Assembly: GCF_000153205.1 (NCBI RefSeq)
Contig: NZ_CH672427.1
Location: 871,671-935,670 of the forward strand
Source: Nitrococcus mobilis Nb-231
GTDB taxonomy: Bacteria > Pseudomonadota > Gammaproteobacteria > Nitrococcales > Nitrococcaceae
Direction of reading: 5' to 3'
DNA: 64,000 nt
The notes under the pieces were generated by a model, which saw only the letters and a list, made by a program, of their open reading frames with translations, searched no databases and had not been told where the DNA came from. Positions 1-9,091 of the stretch are shown here, piece after piece (positions within the stretch are counted from its first letter, which is position 1; every line of letters begins with the position of its first letter). The position numbers were made by a program, and so were the translations under genes.

Positions 1-360
1 ATCCTGCGCGTGACACTTGGTCTGCTCGTGCTCTTGCACGGGATACATAAATTACTAAACGGGGTCGGTGGAGTCGAAGGCATGGTGGTGAATGCCGGCC
101 TGCCCTGGATCTTGGCTTATGGCGTTTTCCTCGGCGAGATAGTCGGTCCCATTCTGCTGATCATCGGTTGGTATGCCCGGATTGGCGCATTGCTGATCGT
201 TATGAATATGATTTTCGCGTTCGCCCTGGCCCACATGAACATGCTATTCCAATTGAACGCCCAGGGTGGCTGGGTGCTCGAGCTTCAAGGGATGTATCTT
301 TTTACTGCGATAACGCTTGCGCTCATAGGCCCGGGACGACTCAGCATCAACGACCGGTGA
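1..360 (+). CDS. DoxX family membrane protein (5' end outside the window)
   Basis: The frame is open from base 1, so the true start lies upstream; the GTG at 10 is only the first possible start inside the window. The visible 116 residues hold about four hydrophobic helices with the DoxX-type opening 'GLLVLLHGIHKL' and the later 'GEIVGPILLIIGWYARIGAL'. DoxX/DoxD-like proteins are small integral membrane proteins linked in some species to quinone or thiosulfate oxidation and redox stress. The exact role here cannot be told. It ends 157 bases before the Nudix gene on the same strand. Confidence 0.8.
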   Translation: MLRVTLGLLVLLHGIHKLLNGVGGVEGMVVNAGLPWILAYGVFLGEIVGPILLIIGWYARIGALLIVMNMIFAFALAHMNMLFQLNAQGGWVLELQGMYLFTAITLALIGPGRLSINDR

Positions 361-517
361 GCAAATCCCGCAGCCAAGTATTCCAAGTCTACAGCGCCGA
401 TCTTTTACCATGGATGCCTTTGGAAAAACGCAGCGCGTCGAAACCGTTGCCGAAAGTGGCGCGAATTTCGCGTTTCCCGTGCATCGGAGTTAAGCATGAT
501 GCTAGGCTGCTAAGCAA

Positions 518-1075
518 ATGAGCACGCATCACGTCAACGACGTTGGCCCAAGGGTGCAATGCATCCCCGAAGGGGACGATCGGCACCGCCTGACCTGCCC
601 GGACTGCGGCTATATCGCTTATGAAAATCCAAAGATCGTAATCGGCGCGGTATGTCGCTGGGATGCCCGTATCCTACTCTGCCGCCGGGCGATCGAGCCG
701 CGCCGCGGCTATTGGACCTTGCCGGCGGGCTATCTGGAGTTGAACGAATCGGTCGAGGACGGTGCGCGCCGTGAGGCTTGGGAGGAGGCCCGGGCCGAGC
801 TTGCGTTAGGACCACTGCTCGCTGTCTACAGCATAACCCGAATCAATCTAGTCCAGATCATCTTTCGCGCCCGGCTGCTGCGCGCCAATGTAAGCCCAGG
901 CCCCGAATCCAGCGAGGTTCACTTGTTCCGATGGGATGAAATCCCCTTCGCCGAGTTGGCCTTCCCCTCGGTGCAGTGGGCCCTTGAACACGATCGGCGC
1001 GCCGAGGAAGGGGTAACCCCAGTGGCCGCGTCCAACCCCGAACCGGAGGTGCCGCTCAAGTCTCCGCCACTCTAG
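518..1075 (+). CDS. Nudix hydrolase (NADH pyrophosphatase-like group)
   Basis: This 185-residue protein has a clear Nudix box near residues 71-93 (GYLELNESVEDGARREAWEE), the Mg-binding signature of enzymes that cleave nucleoside diphosphates linked to another moiety. Upstream is the end of the zinc-ribbon segment typical of this subgroup (CPDCGYIAYENPK, residues ~27-39), but the first CxxC knuckle expected about 20 residues earlier is missing, with a single Cys in 'RVQC'. The ribbon may therefore be non-functional. The last ~25 residues are Pro/Glu-rich. Substrate is not predictable. Confidence 0.85.
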   Translation: MSTHHVNDVGPRVQCIPEGDDRHRLTCPDCGYIAYENPKIVIGAVCRWDARILLCRRAIEPRRGYWTLPAGYLELNESVEDGARREAWEEARAELALGPLLAVYSITRINLVQIIFRARLLRANVSPGPESSEVHLFRWDEIPFAELAFPSVQWALEHDRRAEEGVTPVAASNPEPEVPLKSPPL

Positions 1076-1375
1076 CCCAGCGGCCAGCAAGCAAGAGATC
1101 GTACAACTCCGCTATGCACCGAGAGCGGCAGCTACCGAGACCTGTTCGAAGTTTTTCACCACTCACGATCCGATCCAATGCGAAAGCCCCTATCGCCAGC
1201 TGGTGGTTGGCCCGGAGGTGGTCAAGTTTCGAGAGCATTTCCGGAATCGGCTGTGCAGCTAGCCGCCTGCCGAACTTAAGAACTTAAGCCTCCCGGCACG
1301 TGCCAGATTTATTTACGTCCATTGTGCCCTAGGTAAGCGAGCCGGCAGAACGTCGATGAGATGCAGGAGAACGCA

Positions 1376-2239
1376 GTGAAACCCGATGTAAAAGCCTTCT
1401 TCGACAAAGTGACGAACACGGTAAGCTACGTCGTCACCGATCCCGAGACTCGAACCTGCGCTGTGGTCGATACGGTGCTTGATTTCGATCCGGCGGCCGC
1501 GCGCACCAAAACCGACTCCGCCGACGCCGTGATCGACCATGTGCGCCGGCAGGGGTCCACCTGCGCGTGGGTGCTCGAAACCCATGTCCACGCCGACCAT
1601 CTCTCCGCCGCGCCCCACGTCCAGGAGGCACTCGGCGGCAAGCTCGGCATCGGCGCGGAGATCGTCACCGTGCAGGAGGTTTTTGGCAAAGTGTTCAACG
1701 CCGGCACCGAGTTCAAGCGCAACGGCAGTCAGTTCGACCATCTCTTCAGGGATGGCGAGACTTTCCGCATCGGCAATCTCGTAGCCCGCGCGATTCACAC
1801 GCCGGGCCATACGCCAGCCTGCATGACCTATCTGATCGGTGATGCGGCGCTTGTCGGCGATACGCTGTTCATGCCGGACTACGGCACCGCTCGGGCCGAC
1901 TTTCCCGGCGGCGATGCGCGCACGCTCTACCGCTCCATACAAAAGCTCTTCGCCCTACCCGACGATACGCGCTTGTTCATGTGCCACGATTACCTCCCCG
2001 AAAGCCGCAGCAAGTATCGTTGGGAAAGCACGGTCGGCGAGCAGAAGCGCTCGAATGTGCACGTCCATGAGGGCGTGAGTGAGGATGCCTTCGTGACCAT
2101 GCGTGAGGCGCGCGACGCCACGCTCGGCATGCCTCGGCTCATCCTACCCTCGATCCAGATAAACATGCGTGCCGGATGCCTGCCGCCGCCCGCGGACAAC
2201 GGCGCCCACTATCTGAAACTACCGATGAACATGTTTTAG
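1376..2239 (+). CDS. MBL-fold metallo-hydrolase, persulfide dioxygenase (ETHE1/BLH)-like
   Basis: The metal-binding motif THVHADHLSA is followed by the downstream ligands in HTPGHTPACMTY, GDTLFMPDYGTAR and the final CHDY region, the order seen in glyoxalase-II-like persulfide dioxygenases and Blh proteins. These non-haem iron enzymes oxidise glutathione persulfide to sulfite, so a role in sulfide detoxification is likely but not proven. The GTG at 1376 is chosen because AGGAG sits six bases upstream and family members begin 'MKPxVKAFFD'; an ATG at 1361 would add five residues. About 287 residues, normal for the family. Confidence 0.82.
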   Translation: MKPDVKAFFDKVTNTVSYVVTDPETRTCAVVDTVLDFDPAAARTKTDSADAVIDHVRRQGSTCAWVLETHVHADHLSAAPHVQEALGGKLGIGAEIVTVQEVFGKVFNAGTEFKRNGSQFDHLFRDGETFRIGNLVARAIHTPGHTPACMTYLIGDAALVGDTLFMPDYGTARADFPGGDARTLYRSIQKLFALPDDTRLFMCHDYLPESRSKYRWESTVGEQKRSNVHVHEGVSEDAFVTMREARDATLGMPRLILPSIQINMRAGCLPPPADNGAHYLKLPMNMF

Positions 2240-2339
2240 CGTCAGGGCTTAGGCGGATGGGATTTGGGTCTTCGATGCAAATGCACTCTATTCCGTAGCC
2301 GTTTCTCAGTAACCCATGGGCCGGTGTAGGATTGTTCGG

Positions 2340-2358
2340 CCCGTCACGCGGGTTTTTT
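2340..2358 (+). terminator. Weak possible terminator after the MBL-fold gene
   Basis: A short CCCG/CGGG stem with a five-base loop is followed directly by six T residues. The stem is only four base pairs, and the next gene starts just 22 bases later, so this may be chance or an attenuator-like element. Confidence 0.3.
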
Positions 2359-2379
2359 ATTATATTGTGGGGATTATCG

Positions 2380-3162
2380 ATGTTGCTCCAGATACTACTG
2401 ATCGTACAAGTGGTTGCGATGGCGGGGTTGATCGTCATTGGCGGCTTGGTCGAGGGCTACGGTTACGGGCTGTCGCTCGGCACCCGCTGGCCGTATCACG
2501 AAAAGATGCTTACTCGCGCCATATGGCACGACCCCGAAATCTGGCACCGCATGCTCGCCACGATTTTGGGATTGAACGCGATTGTCATTCTGGCACTTGC
2601 TCCCACCGCCAACACAATTGCCGGTCTAGTGCTCATCGCCCTTACCGCACTTCTCGGCATAGCCACACTGCATGTGCTAGCCGGCAAGGCACCGGCCTTT
2701 CTGCACGGTTTGCACGGATTGCTGGCCTACACCACCTACATTACCTACCTACTGGCGTTGCATCCGGACTCGTTGAGCATTTGGGCCTATCTCGCTGGCA
2801 TGGTGCCGCTGCACCCGTTTCTACTGATGATTTTCCTCGGCGGTATGACGACCGGACAACGGGGCTATCAACGCCCGATCGGTGCCTTCGTGCTGCCACG
2901 CACGAAAGGCCAGTGGGCCTTCGCACTGCACTATCTGGGCGGGCTGCTGTTTCTACTTGCATTGGGCTACTACGCGCAGTCCTACAGCGGTGCCCTGGTT
3001 CTCGCGCTAACTCAGTTTATTGTTGGTTTCATGCTCTTTCATGCAGTCAACGACAACCCGAAACGCCCCGGCATTTTGGTCGCCTTTCACCAGATAATGG
3101 CGCTGTTGATCCTGTTGGCGATCGTCTATACGTGGCAAGTGCATATTCCCGGTTTGGGTTAA
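2380..3162 (+). CDS. Polytopic membrane protein, function unknown
   Basis: The 260-residue product is almost entirely hydrophobic, with about eight predicted helices and several histidines inside or at the ends of helices (IWHRMLATILGLN, LHGLHGLLAY, FALHYLGGLLFLL, FHAVND). That histidine pattern resembles membrane haem or quinone proteins such as the CtaA/Cox15 group, but I cannot assign it to a family. The ATG at 2380 has GGGGA seven bases upstream and is preferred to an in-frame ATG at 2332 that lies in terminator-like sequence. It is 33 bases before the DUF302 gene and probably co-transcribed with it. Confidence 0.65.
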   Translation: MLLQILLIVQVVAMAGLIVIGGLVEGYGYGLSLGTRWPYHEKMLTRAIWHDPEIWHRMLATILGLNAIVILALAPTANTIAGLVLIALTALLGIATLHVLAGKAPAFLHGLHGLLAYTTYITYLLALHPDSLSIWAYLAGMVPLHPFLLMIFLGGMTTGQRGYQRPIGAFVLPRTKGQWAFALHYLGGLLFLLALGYYAQSYSGALVLALTQFIVGFMLFHAVNDNPKRPGILVAFHQIMALLILLAIVYTWQVHIPGLG

Positions 3163-3195
3163 CCAGCCATCGGAGTTCGGGAAGGAAAGAAAGAT

Positions 3196-3654
3196 ATGCG
3201 AAGAATAGCTTGCATAATGGCGGCGGCAATCGTTGTTGCGGCACTGCCCATAGCGGCTATGACGGCTGAGCTTACTACGAAGCAAAGCCCCTATTCGGTC
3301 TCCGAGACGCTCGACCGTCTGGAAAATATCCTCGCCGAGAAAGGCATCGCAGTGATGGCGCGGGTCGATCATGCCAAGAATGCGGAAAAGGTCGATCTGG
3401 AGTTACGCCCAACCCAGCTGTTGATCTTCGGCAAGCCCGAGATCGGCACGAAGTTGCTGCAACAGGACCAAACCATCGGAATCGATCTACCGATGAAGGT
3501 GCTCGCCTGGCAGGACGCAGCCGCTCAGGTGTGGCTCGGCTATGAAGATCCGCGGGCGATCGCGGCTGAGCGGGGTCTCACTGGAGCAAAAGACACCCTT
3601 CAAAAAATGGCGGAAGGGCTCGACAACCTAACTGACGCGGCGCTCCGGCAATAA
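3196..3654 (+). CDS. Exported DUF302 domain protein
   Basis: A 152-residue protein with an N-terminal signal peptide (MRRIACIMAAAIVVAALPIAAMTAE, cleavage likely near residue 24) and a DUF302 fold: 'SVSETLDRLENILAEKGIAVMARVDHAKNA' followed by 'LRPTQLLIFGKPEIGTKLL' and 'DLPMKVLAWQD'. DUF302 proteins are small periplasmic or cytoplasmic proteins often seen near sulfur-oxidation and haem genes, without an established biochemical role. It follows the membrane protein closely and is followed by a terminator-like hairpin. Confidence 0.85.
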   Translation: MRRIACIMAAAIVVAALPIAAMTAELTTKQSPYSVSETLDRLENILAEKGIAVMARVDHAKNAEKVDLELRPTQLLIFGKPEIGTKLLQQDQTIGIDLPMKVLAWQDAAAQVWLGYEDPRAIAAERGLTGAKDTLQKMAEGLDNLTDAALRQ

Positions 3655-3730
3655 AGGACGACCTGTGACCCAGCTGGTCTGCCCTTACTATTTCAGGTGA
3701 TGGCAGCCGGTAGAACCCGAGCGGGCTAGA

Positions 3731-3765
3731 AAAAGGCTCCGGCGAGCTGGAGCCGCTTGCTTTTT
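3731..3765 (+). terminator. Probable rho-independent terminator after the DUF302 gene
   Basis: A stem of GGCTCC (3735-3740) and GGAGCC (3749-3754) is flanked by an A-run upstream and a T-rich tail (GCTTGCTTTTT) downstream. It separates the DUF302 operon from the asparagine synthase-type gene. Confidence 0.55.
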
Positions 3766-3820
3766 GCATGCGTCTCACAATTATTCACTACGATGCTTTT
3801 TGCAGGAGGCAATGAGGCTT

Positions 3821-5794
3821 GTGTGCGGGATCGCGGGCTTGTGGCGCTTAAACCCTGGCGCGAAGATTCGCGGGCCAATTGGGCCATGCGCCAAACGTAT
3901 GGCGAGCGCACTCGCTCACCGCGGTCCCGACGACGCGGGGCTATGGGAGGATGCAACCGCCGATATGGCTCTGTCCCACCGGCGCTTGTCGATTATCGAT
4001 CTCTCGCCTGCAGGCCATCAGCCGATGGTTTCGCCATGCGGGCGCTATGTAATCGTTTTCAATGGGGAAATCTACAATTTTCGGGCTCTTCGAAGGGAAT
4101 TGGCCAAGCTGGGCTGTCTCTTTCGTGGCCATTCCGATACGGAAGTGCTGCTCGCGGCCATTGTCCAGTGGGGGCTGGACAACGTCTTGCCACGCCTCAA
4201 CGGCATGTTCGCCTTCGCGCTGTGGGACCGGCGGGCACATCGTCTCCACCTGGCGCGTGACCGACTGGGTAAAAAACCGCTGTACTTCGGTTGGATCGGC
4301 GGGACATTCGTTTTCGCCTCGGAGCTCAAAGCCTTTCGGGTACTTGATGCATTCCCCGGCGATCTCAACCGCGACGCCATAAGCCTTTATTTGCGCTTCG
4401 GCTATATCCCGGCTCCATGGTGCATTTACCAGGGATTCTACAAACTCCGCCCAGGGAGCATCTTTAGCTTCGACCAGCAGCAGAGCCGAGCGCCATTCAA
4501 TCCGGAGCAATGTGTTCGAGCTTATTGGTCCACACCGAAGGTCGCCCAGGCCGGGGTAGACAATCCGCTCGACAATAACGAACAGCACACCATCGACCTT
4601 CTCCAGCAGCTACTGGAAGACGCCACGGCCCAGCGCATGGTGGCGGATGTGCCGATCGGCGCATTTCTCTCGGGCGGCGTTGACTCGTCTTTAATCGTCT
4701 CTCTCATGCAGGCGCAAAGCGCCACCCCAGTTAAAACTTACGCGCTGGGGTTCGGTGACGGCCCGGTCAGTGAAACACCTTATGCAAGTGCCATTGCCAA
4801 CTATTTGGGGACGGACCATACGGAGCTGCACGTCACGGGGAAAGACGCTATCGACATAGTGCCCAAACTGTCGGACATCGTCGACGAGCCCTTAGCGGAT
4901 TTCGCCCAAGTACCCAATTATCTCATCGCTCGAATGGCACGTCCGCACACCAAGGTCGTACTCACAGGCGATGGCGGAGACGAGTTGTTCTGCGGTTACC
5001 CGCGTTTCAACGGTACTGCCAACCAATGGCGTAACTTGCAACGGGTACCGCTGCCCGTGCGCGAGCTCGCCGCACTTGTGCTCTCCTGCCGATCCTGGCC
5101 CGAAGGAGAGCAAAACAAGTGGATGAAATCTGCACTGCGCATCGGTGCACGGTCAGTGGACGCACTCTACTTCCAAAAAGTGTCGCAGTGGCTTTATCCG
5201 AGCGCGCTACTCATCGGTGTGCAAGAACCCTCAACCGCCTTTCCCGATGGCGGCAAATGGCCTGGTATAACCGACCCTTTGCTGCGCACCCAACTGCTCG
5301 ACCTGATTCACTACCTGGCCGAGGTGATCCTGGTGAAAGTAGACCGGACCAGCATGGCCACGGGCTTGGAGGTCCGCACCCCACTGCTTGATTACCGGGT
5401 GGCGAAATGGTCCTGGCGCCTGCCGCGGCATATGAAAACCCGCGACCAACATGGCAAGTGGATTCTGCGTGAACTGCTTGCCCGGTACCTTCCGCGGCCG
5501 CTTTTCGAGCGGCCCAAGCAAGGCTTCGGCGCGCCCATAGGTCAATGGCTAGCCGGTCCGCTGCGCGGTTGGGCAGAAGACTTATTGGCTCCCGAGCGGC
5601 TGCGCCGCCAAGGTCTCTTTAATCCCGAGCCGGTGCGGCGAGTGTGGGCAACACGGTCCAGCGACAGCCGTCAGTGGCAGCACCGCATTTGGAATCTGCT
5701 TATGCTGCAAGCATGGCTGGATCGGGAGGCCTCGTCAGCGCCGCGTCGCTCAGCTAATACCAAGAATCGGGTGCGAAATGTCGTCTGGCAATGA
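3821..5794 (+). CDS. asnB: Asparagine synthase (glutamine-hydrolysing)-type amidotransferase
   Basis: The 657-residue product has a class II glutamine amidotransferase domain followed by an asparagine synthetase ATP-pyrophosphatase domain. A GTG start at 3821 is preferred because it places the catalytic cysteine at position 2 (CGIAGLWR), as needed for the N-terminal nucleophile, and AGGAGG lies 11 bases upstream; the longer frame from 3764 would bury it. Further marks are AHRGPDDAG, FNGEIYNFR, the PP-loop FLSGGVDSSLIVSLM and the C-terminal VDRTSMATGLEVRTPLLD. AsnB-like proteins in polysaccharide clusters often amidate sugars or precursors, so the substrate may not be aspartate. Confidence 0.9.
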   Translation: MCGIAGLWRLNPGAKIRGPIGPCAKRMASALAHRGPDDAGLWEDATADMALSHRRLSIIDLSPAGHQPMVSPCGRYVIVFNGEIYNFRALRRELAKLGCLFRGHSDTEVLLAAIVQWGLDNVLPRLNGMFAFALWDRRAHRLHLARDRLGKKPLYFGWIGGTFVFASELKAFRVLDAFPGDLNRDAISLYLRFGYIPAPWCIYQGFYKLRPGSIFSFDQQQSRAPFNPEQCVRAYWSTPKVAQAGVDNPLDNNEQHTIDLLQQLLEDATAQRMVADVPIGAFLSGGVDSSLIVSLMQAQSATPVKTYALGFGDGPVSETPYASAIANYLGTDHTELHVTGKDAIDIVPKLSDIVDEPLADFAQVPNYLIARMARPHTKVVLTGDGGDELFCGYPRFNGTANQWRNLQRVPLPVRELAALVLSCRSWPEGEQNKWMKSALRIGARSVDALYFQKVSQWLYPSALLIGVQEPSTAFPDGGKWPGITDPLLRTQLLDLIHYLAEVILVKVDRTSMATGLEVRTPLLDYRVAKWSWRLPRHMKTRDQHGKWILRELLARYLPRPLFERPKQGFGAPIGQWLAGPLRGWAEDLLAPERLRRQGLFNPEPVRRVWATRSSDSRQWQHRIWNLLMLQAWLDREASSAPRRSANTKNRVRNVVWQ

Positions 5795-6211
5795 AATTCA
5801 CATCTATATCGACCGTACCGAGGCGCAGGAGTTGATCGCCAAAGTCTTGCCCTGGTCAGTTGTTCGCTGAGCACGGTCAATGTTTTTAATGGCGATTTCG
5901 CCTGTGGCGATCAAGTGACGCCGCGGCCACCGTCGTTGACGGCCCATCATCAATCGTGAAAATCAGTCCATCAAAGGTGGCGCAGATCAAGCCCGAGGGC
6001 ATTACAGGACGCTACTACGTCAGTCTGCACAGTGCGATCGCCGAGGCGGCGCCACTCGATCAGTCTAGCGATGAACGGTTTCCGATCATTGGCAGCACCC
6101 CTCGAGCTGGATCAGCTGTTCGAGGGCGTCCCAATGATGATATCCGTCCCCGGGTAGAGGCGGAAAATTGCCGACATTAACAGCACGTGACCCGGGCAAG
6201 GGCGCATTCAC
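5795..6211. other. Intergenic stretch without a convincing gene
   Basis: This 417-base stretch between the convergent amidotransferase and methyltransferase genes has no long frame with coding character. A 30-codon frame from the ATG at 5778 overlaps the amidotransferase end and stops at 5870; it could be the start of a lost gene, but I cannot identify it. Confidence 0.5.
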
Positions 6212-6985
6212 TCAACTTATATCAACGCCCGACTTGGCCATCCAGCAAAGTGCCACGATTGTGTCCCGGCTCAGAGGAAAACGGTGATTACAAAAAGACT
6301 TCATCCAAGCACGCGGTTTGCGACGTTTTTTGAGACTGCGCGGATTGAGATTTACCAAGTGAAATTCTCTCATAACATATCCTGCACGGTGCAACACCTT
6401 GGCAACGGTATACGGCGTGAACCAATAACGGTGGTCGGTGTTGATACGCTCCACGCCATTCCATACTAACCGTAGGTTCCGGAACCGAAACGCATTGGGT
6501 ACGGTGATCAGCAATTGGTCCACGCAGTGAGCGTAACGCTCACGGAGGCCTGACAGGAACGCCACGGGGTCGTCGACGTGCTCCACGATTTCGCCTAACA
6601 ATAGTACGTCCCAGTGTGCCCCACGGATCTCCCGGGCCTCGTCATGCAGCAGGTCCATACAGTACACATCTTGATAGCCCATTTCCCGGCGCACAAACTC
6701 CACGCCGGCGACGTCAATGTCCACCCCAAGACAGCGTTGCGCCACTGCATCGATACGGGCATGCAACCAGTGACCCTGTTGCCATTTGCGCCGGATCTGC
6801 TCCTCGGAATGGTCTACACAGCCAACATGGATCACCCGCTTTCCTCGTAACATTTCTTCGAGAAGGCGGGTTCTGTCCCAGAGTTTGACATCGAAGGTAG
6901 AGTTGGTGTGCAGCAGGCGAATCTTCCGACTGTCGCAGAATGCATCACCCCTTAGATAGGCTTCCACATCATCGGTGAATCTCAT
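6212..6985 (-). CDS. Class I SAM-dependent methyltransferase
   Basis: The protein has the class I methyltransferase layout: motif I as VIHVGCVDHS, an acidic residue after the next strand in CLGVDIDVAGVEF, and the motif LLLGEIVEHVDDP typical of the Methyltransf_11/UbiG-like group. The ATG at 6985 (MRFTDDVEAYLRG) is chosen over the upstream GTG at 7030, which would add 15 residues of unusual composition. It lies at the end of the minus-strand glycan genes and probably methylates a sugar or glycan precursor; the acceptor is unknown. Confidence 0.8.
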   Translation of the reverse strand: MRFTDDVEAYLRGDAFCDSRKIRLLHTNSTFDVKLWDRTRLLEEMLRGKRVIHVGCVDHSEEQIRRKWQQGHWLHARIDAVAQRCLGVDIDVAGVEFVRREMGYQDVYCMDLLHDEAREIRGAHWDVLLLGEIVEHVDDPVAFLSGLRERYAHCVDQLLITVPNAFRFRNLRLVWNGVERINTDHRYWFTPYTVAKVLHRAGYVMREFHLVNLNPRSLKKRRKPRAWMKSFCNHRFPLSRDTIVALCWMAKSGVDIS

Positions 6986-7288
6986 CGTGCCGCCATTCTC
7001 CCTATGGCCCCATAACCCGCCGCGCTTCACCTAAGAGGGTGTTTAGGGGGTAAACCAAATACGAAGCCAACTTGTTGGAATTGATTGGTGTAAGATCTCG
7101 TATGGTTGCGAACCTGACATTTAAACACGGGAGCCCCAAATACCGCCGCGCCGTCAAATATTGTCCTGAAAGTCTCTTGATATCCTAACGGCCAAGTGGC
7201 TAGCGCATGCTTCTCTTATCGACATCAACCTGTGCCATGTAAGGTGTGTAGAACGAGATTTGAGAGGCAAACGCCGGCGCTGCATCCC
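6986..7288. other. Intergenic region upstream of the methyltransferase gene
   Basis: About 300 bases between two minus-strand genes. The middle is AT-richer than its surroundings and could hold the methyltransferase promoter, but no clear -35/-10 pair, terminator or open frame stands out. Confidence 0.4.
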
Positions 7289-8299
7289 CTACCGCCCCCG
7301 CATATAACGCAGCAACTGCGGCAGCGCCTGCATCGGTCCACGCGGATCGCGCTTTGCCCGGCGCAAATCGTCGAGCAAAGTATCGATGTATTCCAGCACT
7401 GGCGCCCGCGCTGCCAGTGCTTGCTCGATTCGCTGCCAGTCCTCCCACAGCGCCCCAGAGTCCGAGGCAATCTCATCATGCGCGAGCTGATGGAGCCAAC
7501 GATAGGCATCACGCACCAGGGGATCGACTGCTTGATTGGCCTCGAGGTCCTCGATAGTAAACTGGCTGTGGCGCAGGCCGAGTACCAAAAAGTCGGTCGC
7601 AAAGGCTTTGATCGCAGCCTGGGTTTGCGCCGTCAGCGCAATTCGCAAGCATCGCGCCGCACGCTCAAGCTGAGCGACCGGGTCTGCGATCATGGCATCG
7701 TAGTCGACCACGACGAAGCTTCGCTGCGCCACGGTCCGAAAGTAGGGGACGACGTTTACCAGCCATTCCAGGTCGCTTTTGACCTGCACACCCCGCTGCG
7801 GATCCAGCTGGGCGCGCGATCTCGCCACGCTGAGCGGGTTGCGCAACGCCACGACATAGCGCACCTCGATATCGAGCTCGCGCAAGACCGCCTCCCAGAA
7901 CGGCAGCATGCGCAGGGTCCGGGCGTACTTGAAGCCCCACAGCCGGCTCGCGCCGAAACGCCGCTCGATCGTCTGCATGGCGCGGCGCCGCAGCAGCCGA
8001 ACCTTGGGATTATCCCATTGCGAAGGCGGTATGAGCCGCACGCTCTCGCCGGTGATCCCGAGCGCGCGCTTCAAACGCTTGTTGAGCGCCAGTAGATCGC
8101 GATCTTCGAAGAAACCGGTGGGGTTCTTACCACGCCCGCGGCGCAACCGGTTCCCCAGATCCACCCCCAACGCCTGCACCCCGCGGGTGAGTGCGCTGGT
8201 GCCACTGCGCCCGGCGCCGAGCACGACGATGGCGGTGTTGCGGGACAATACCCCATGGCCGGATCCATCATCTGCGCTTCCCGCAGGCTCAGTAGTCAC
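7289..8299 (-). CDS. Sulfotransferase family protein
   Basis: A 336-residue protein with a sulfotransferase-type P-loop (VVLGAGRSGTSALTRGVQAL, residues ~25-44) that binds the 5'-phosphosulfate of PAPS, and a 3'-phosphate binding segment (RYVVALRNPLSVARS) with the expected Arg and Ser. The family transfers sulfate from PAPS to hydroxyls of sugars, lipids or peptides. The start is a GTG that overlaps the end of the upstream oxygenase gene by 11 bases, so translation is probably coupled. With a second sulfotransferase at 13035 it argues for a sulfated glycan. Confidence 0.85.
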   Translation of the reverse strand: MTTEPAGSADDGSGHGVLSRNTAIVVLGAGRSGTSALTRGVQALGVDLGNRLRRGRGKNPTGFFEDRDLLALNKRLKRALGITGESVRLIPPSQWDNPKVRLLRRRAMQTIERRFGASRLWGFKYARTLRMLPFWEAVLRELDIEVRYVVALRNPLSVARSRAQLDPQRGVQVKSDLEWLVNVVPYFRTVAQRSFVVVDYDAMIADPVAQLERAARCLRIALTAQTQAAIKAFATDFLVLGLRHSQFTIEDLEANQAVDPLVRDAYRWLHQLAHDEIASDSGALWEDWQRIEQALAARAPVLEYIDTLLDDLRRAKRDPRGPMQALPQLLRYMRGR

Positions 8300-9011
8300 G
8301 GATCGCCTCGCCCTTGAGACGCGCGCCGATCCGCCGCAGGCTTGCGCGCAGCCGATCGTTGATGACTACGATAAACACCTTACGGTAATACCCTTCTGGA
8401 GCACGGATCTCGCGCACCCCATGCCAAGAGTTGCCTTGGCGCTGAAACAACAGGCTGCGGTTACCGAGGCTCTCGCCGGCCAGCGCTTGGTCGAAATCGG
8501 CAAAATCCGGTGCCGAGCTGCGCTTGAACCGGCCCCCGTCATCGAGGATGAGGGTTTCACCGCCCCAAGCGGAGTCCCAATCATCCGCGGTGTTGAAGTA
8601 GAAAATATGCGAGCCCAGCTTGCGCATCGCATCGCAGTGGGGTGATACCGAGCAACCCCGAGGAGTGTAATGCCAGTGGAAGTTGAGCTGGATCCCGCCG
8701 CGGCCGAACAGACGCCGCAAAAACCGATTGTACTCGGTACCGCGCAGCTCCTCGACGAAAGCATGCCAGGGCTCGGCCACCGCGAGGTCCGTGCGGTATT
8801 CCAAAGCGAGGCGGTCGTGGGATTTCTGTCCATGCGAGCGCCGGATGCCGAACAGGGAGGTAAACAGCGATGCGTCGGGCAAAGACTCCAACAATCGGCG
8901 ATAGCCCGCTTCCGTCAACAAACCTTGCGGGTTACACCAAGGGAAAGGTGCGCGTGTACGAAAGGCCTGCTCATCCAATGCCGCCAAGCGTTCGTAATCC
9001 AGGTAAGTCAT
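8289..9011 (-). CDS. 2-oxoglutarate/Fe(II)-dependent oxygenase
   Basis: The product carries the HxD...H facial triad as PHCDAMRKLGSH and SWHGVREI, followed by the 2-oxoglutarate-binding Arg in YYRKVFIVVIN. A jelly-roll oxygenase of the 2OG-FeII_Oxy_3 type is implied, acting as a hydroxylase on an unknown substrate. The ATG at 9011 (MTYLDYERLAALDEQ) has GGGAG just upstream and is preferred to the longer frame from 9065. The 11-base overlap with the sulfotransferase suggests that it may create or prepare the hydroxyl that is then sulfated; this is inference. Confidence 0.82.
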   Translation of the reverse strand: MTYLDYERLAALDEQAFRTRAPFPWCNPQGLLTEAGYRRLLESLPDASLFTSLFGIRRSHGQKSHDRLALEYRTDLAVAEPWHAFVEELRGTEYNRFLRRLFGRGGIQLNFHWHYTPRGCSVSPHCDAMRKLGSHIFYFNTADDWDSAWGGETLILDDGGRFKRSSAPDFADFDQALAGESLGNRSLLFQRQGNSWHGVREIRAPEGYYRKVFIVVINDRLRASLRRIGARLKGEAIRDY

Positions 9012-9091
9012 AGGCTCCCATGAGATAGCTGTGCAAGATGATCGCAGCGCGTGGTCGAGCGGCACGATGGGTGCCGAGCGAACCGGTGATA

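Noticed and set aside
7196-8095. Plus-strand open frame of 299 codons
   Set aside because: Antisense to the sulfotransferase gene, which has P-loop and 3'-phosphate motifs.
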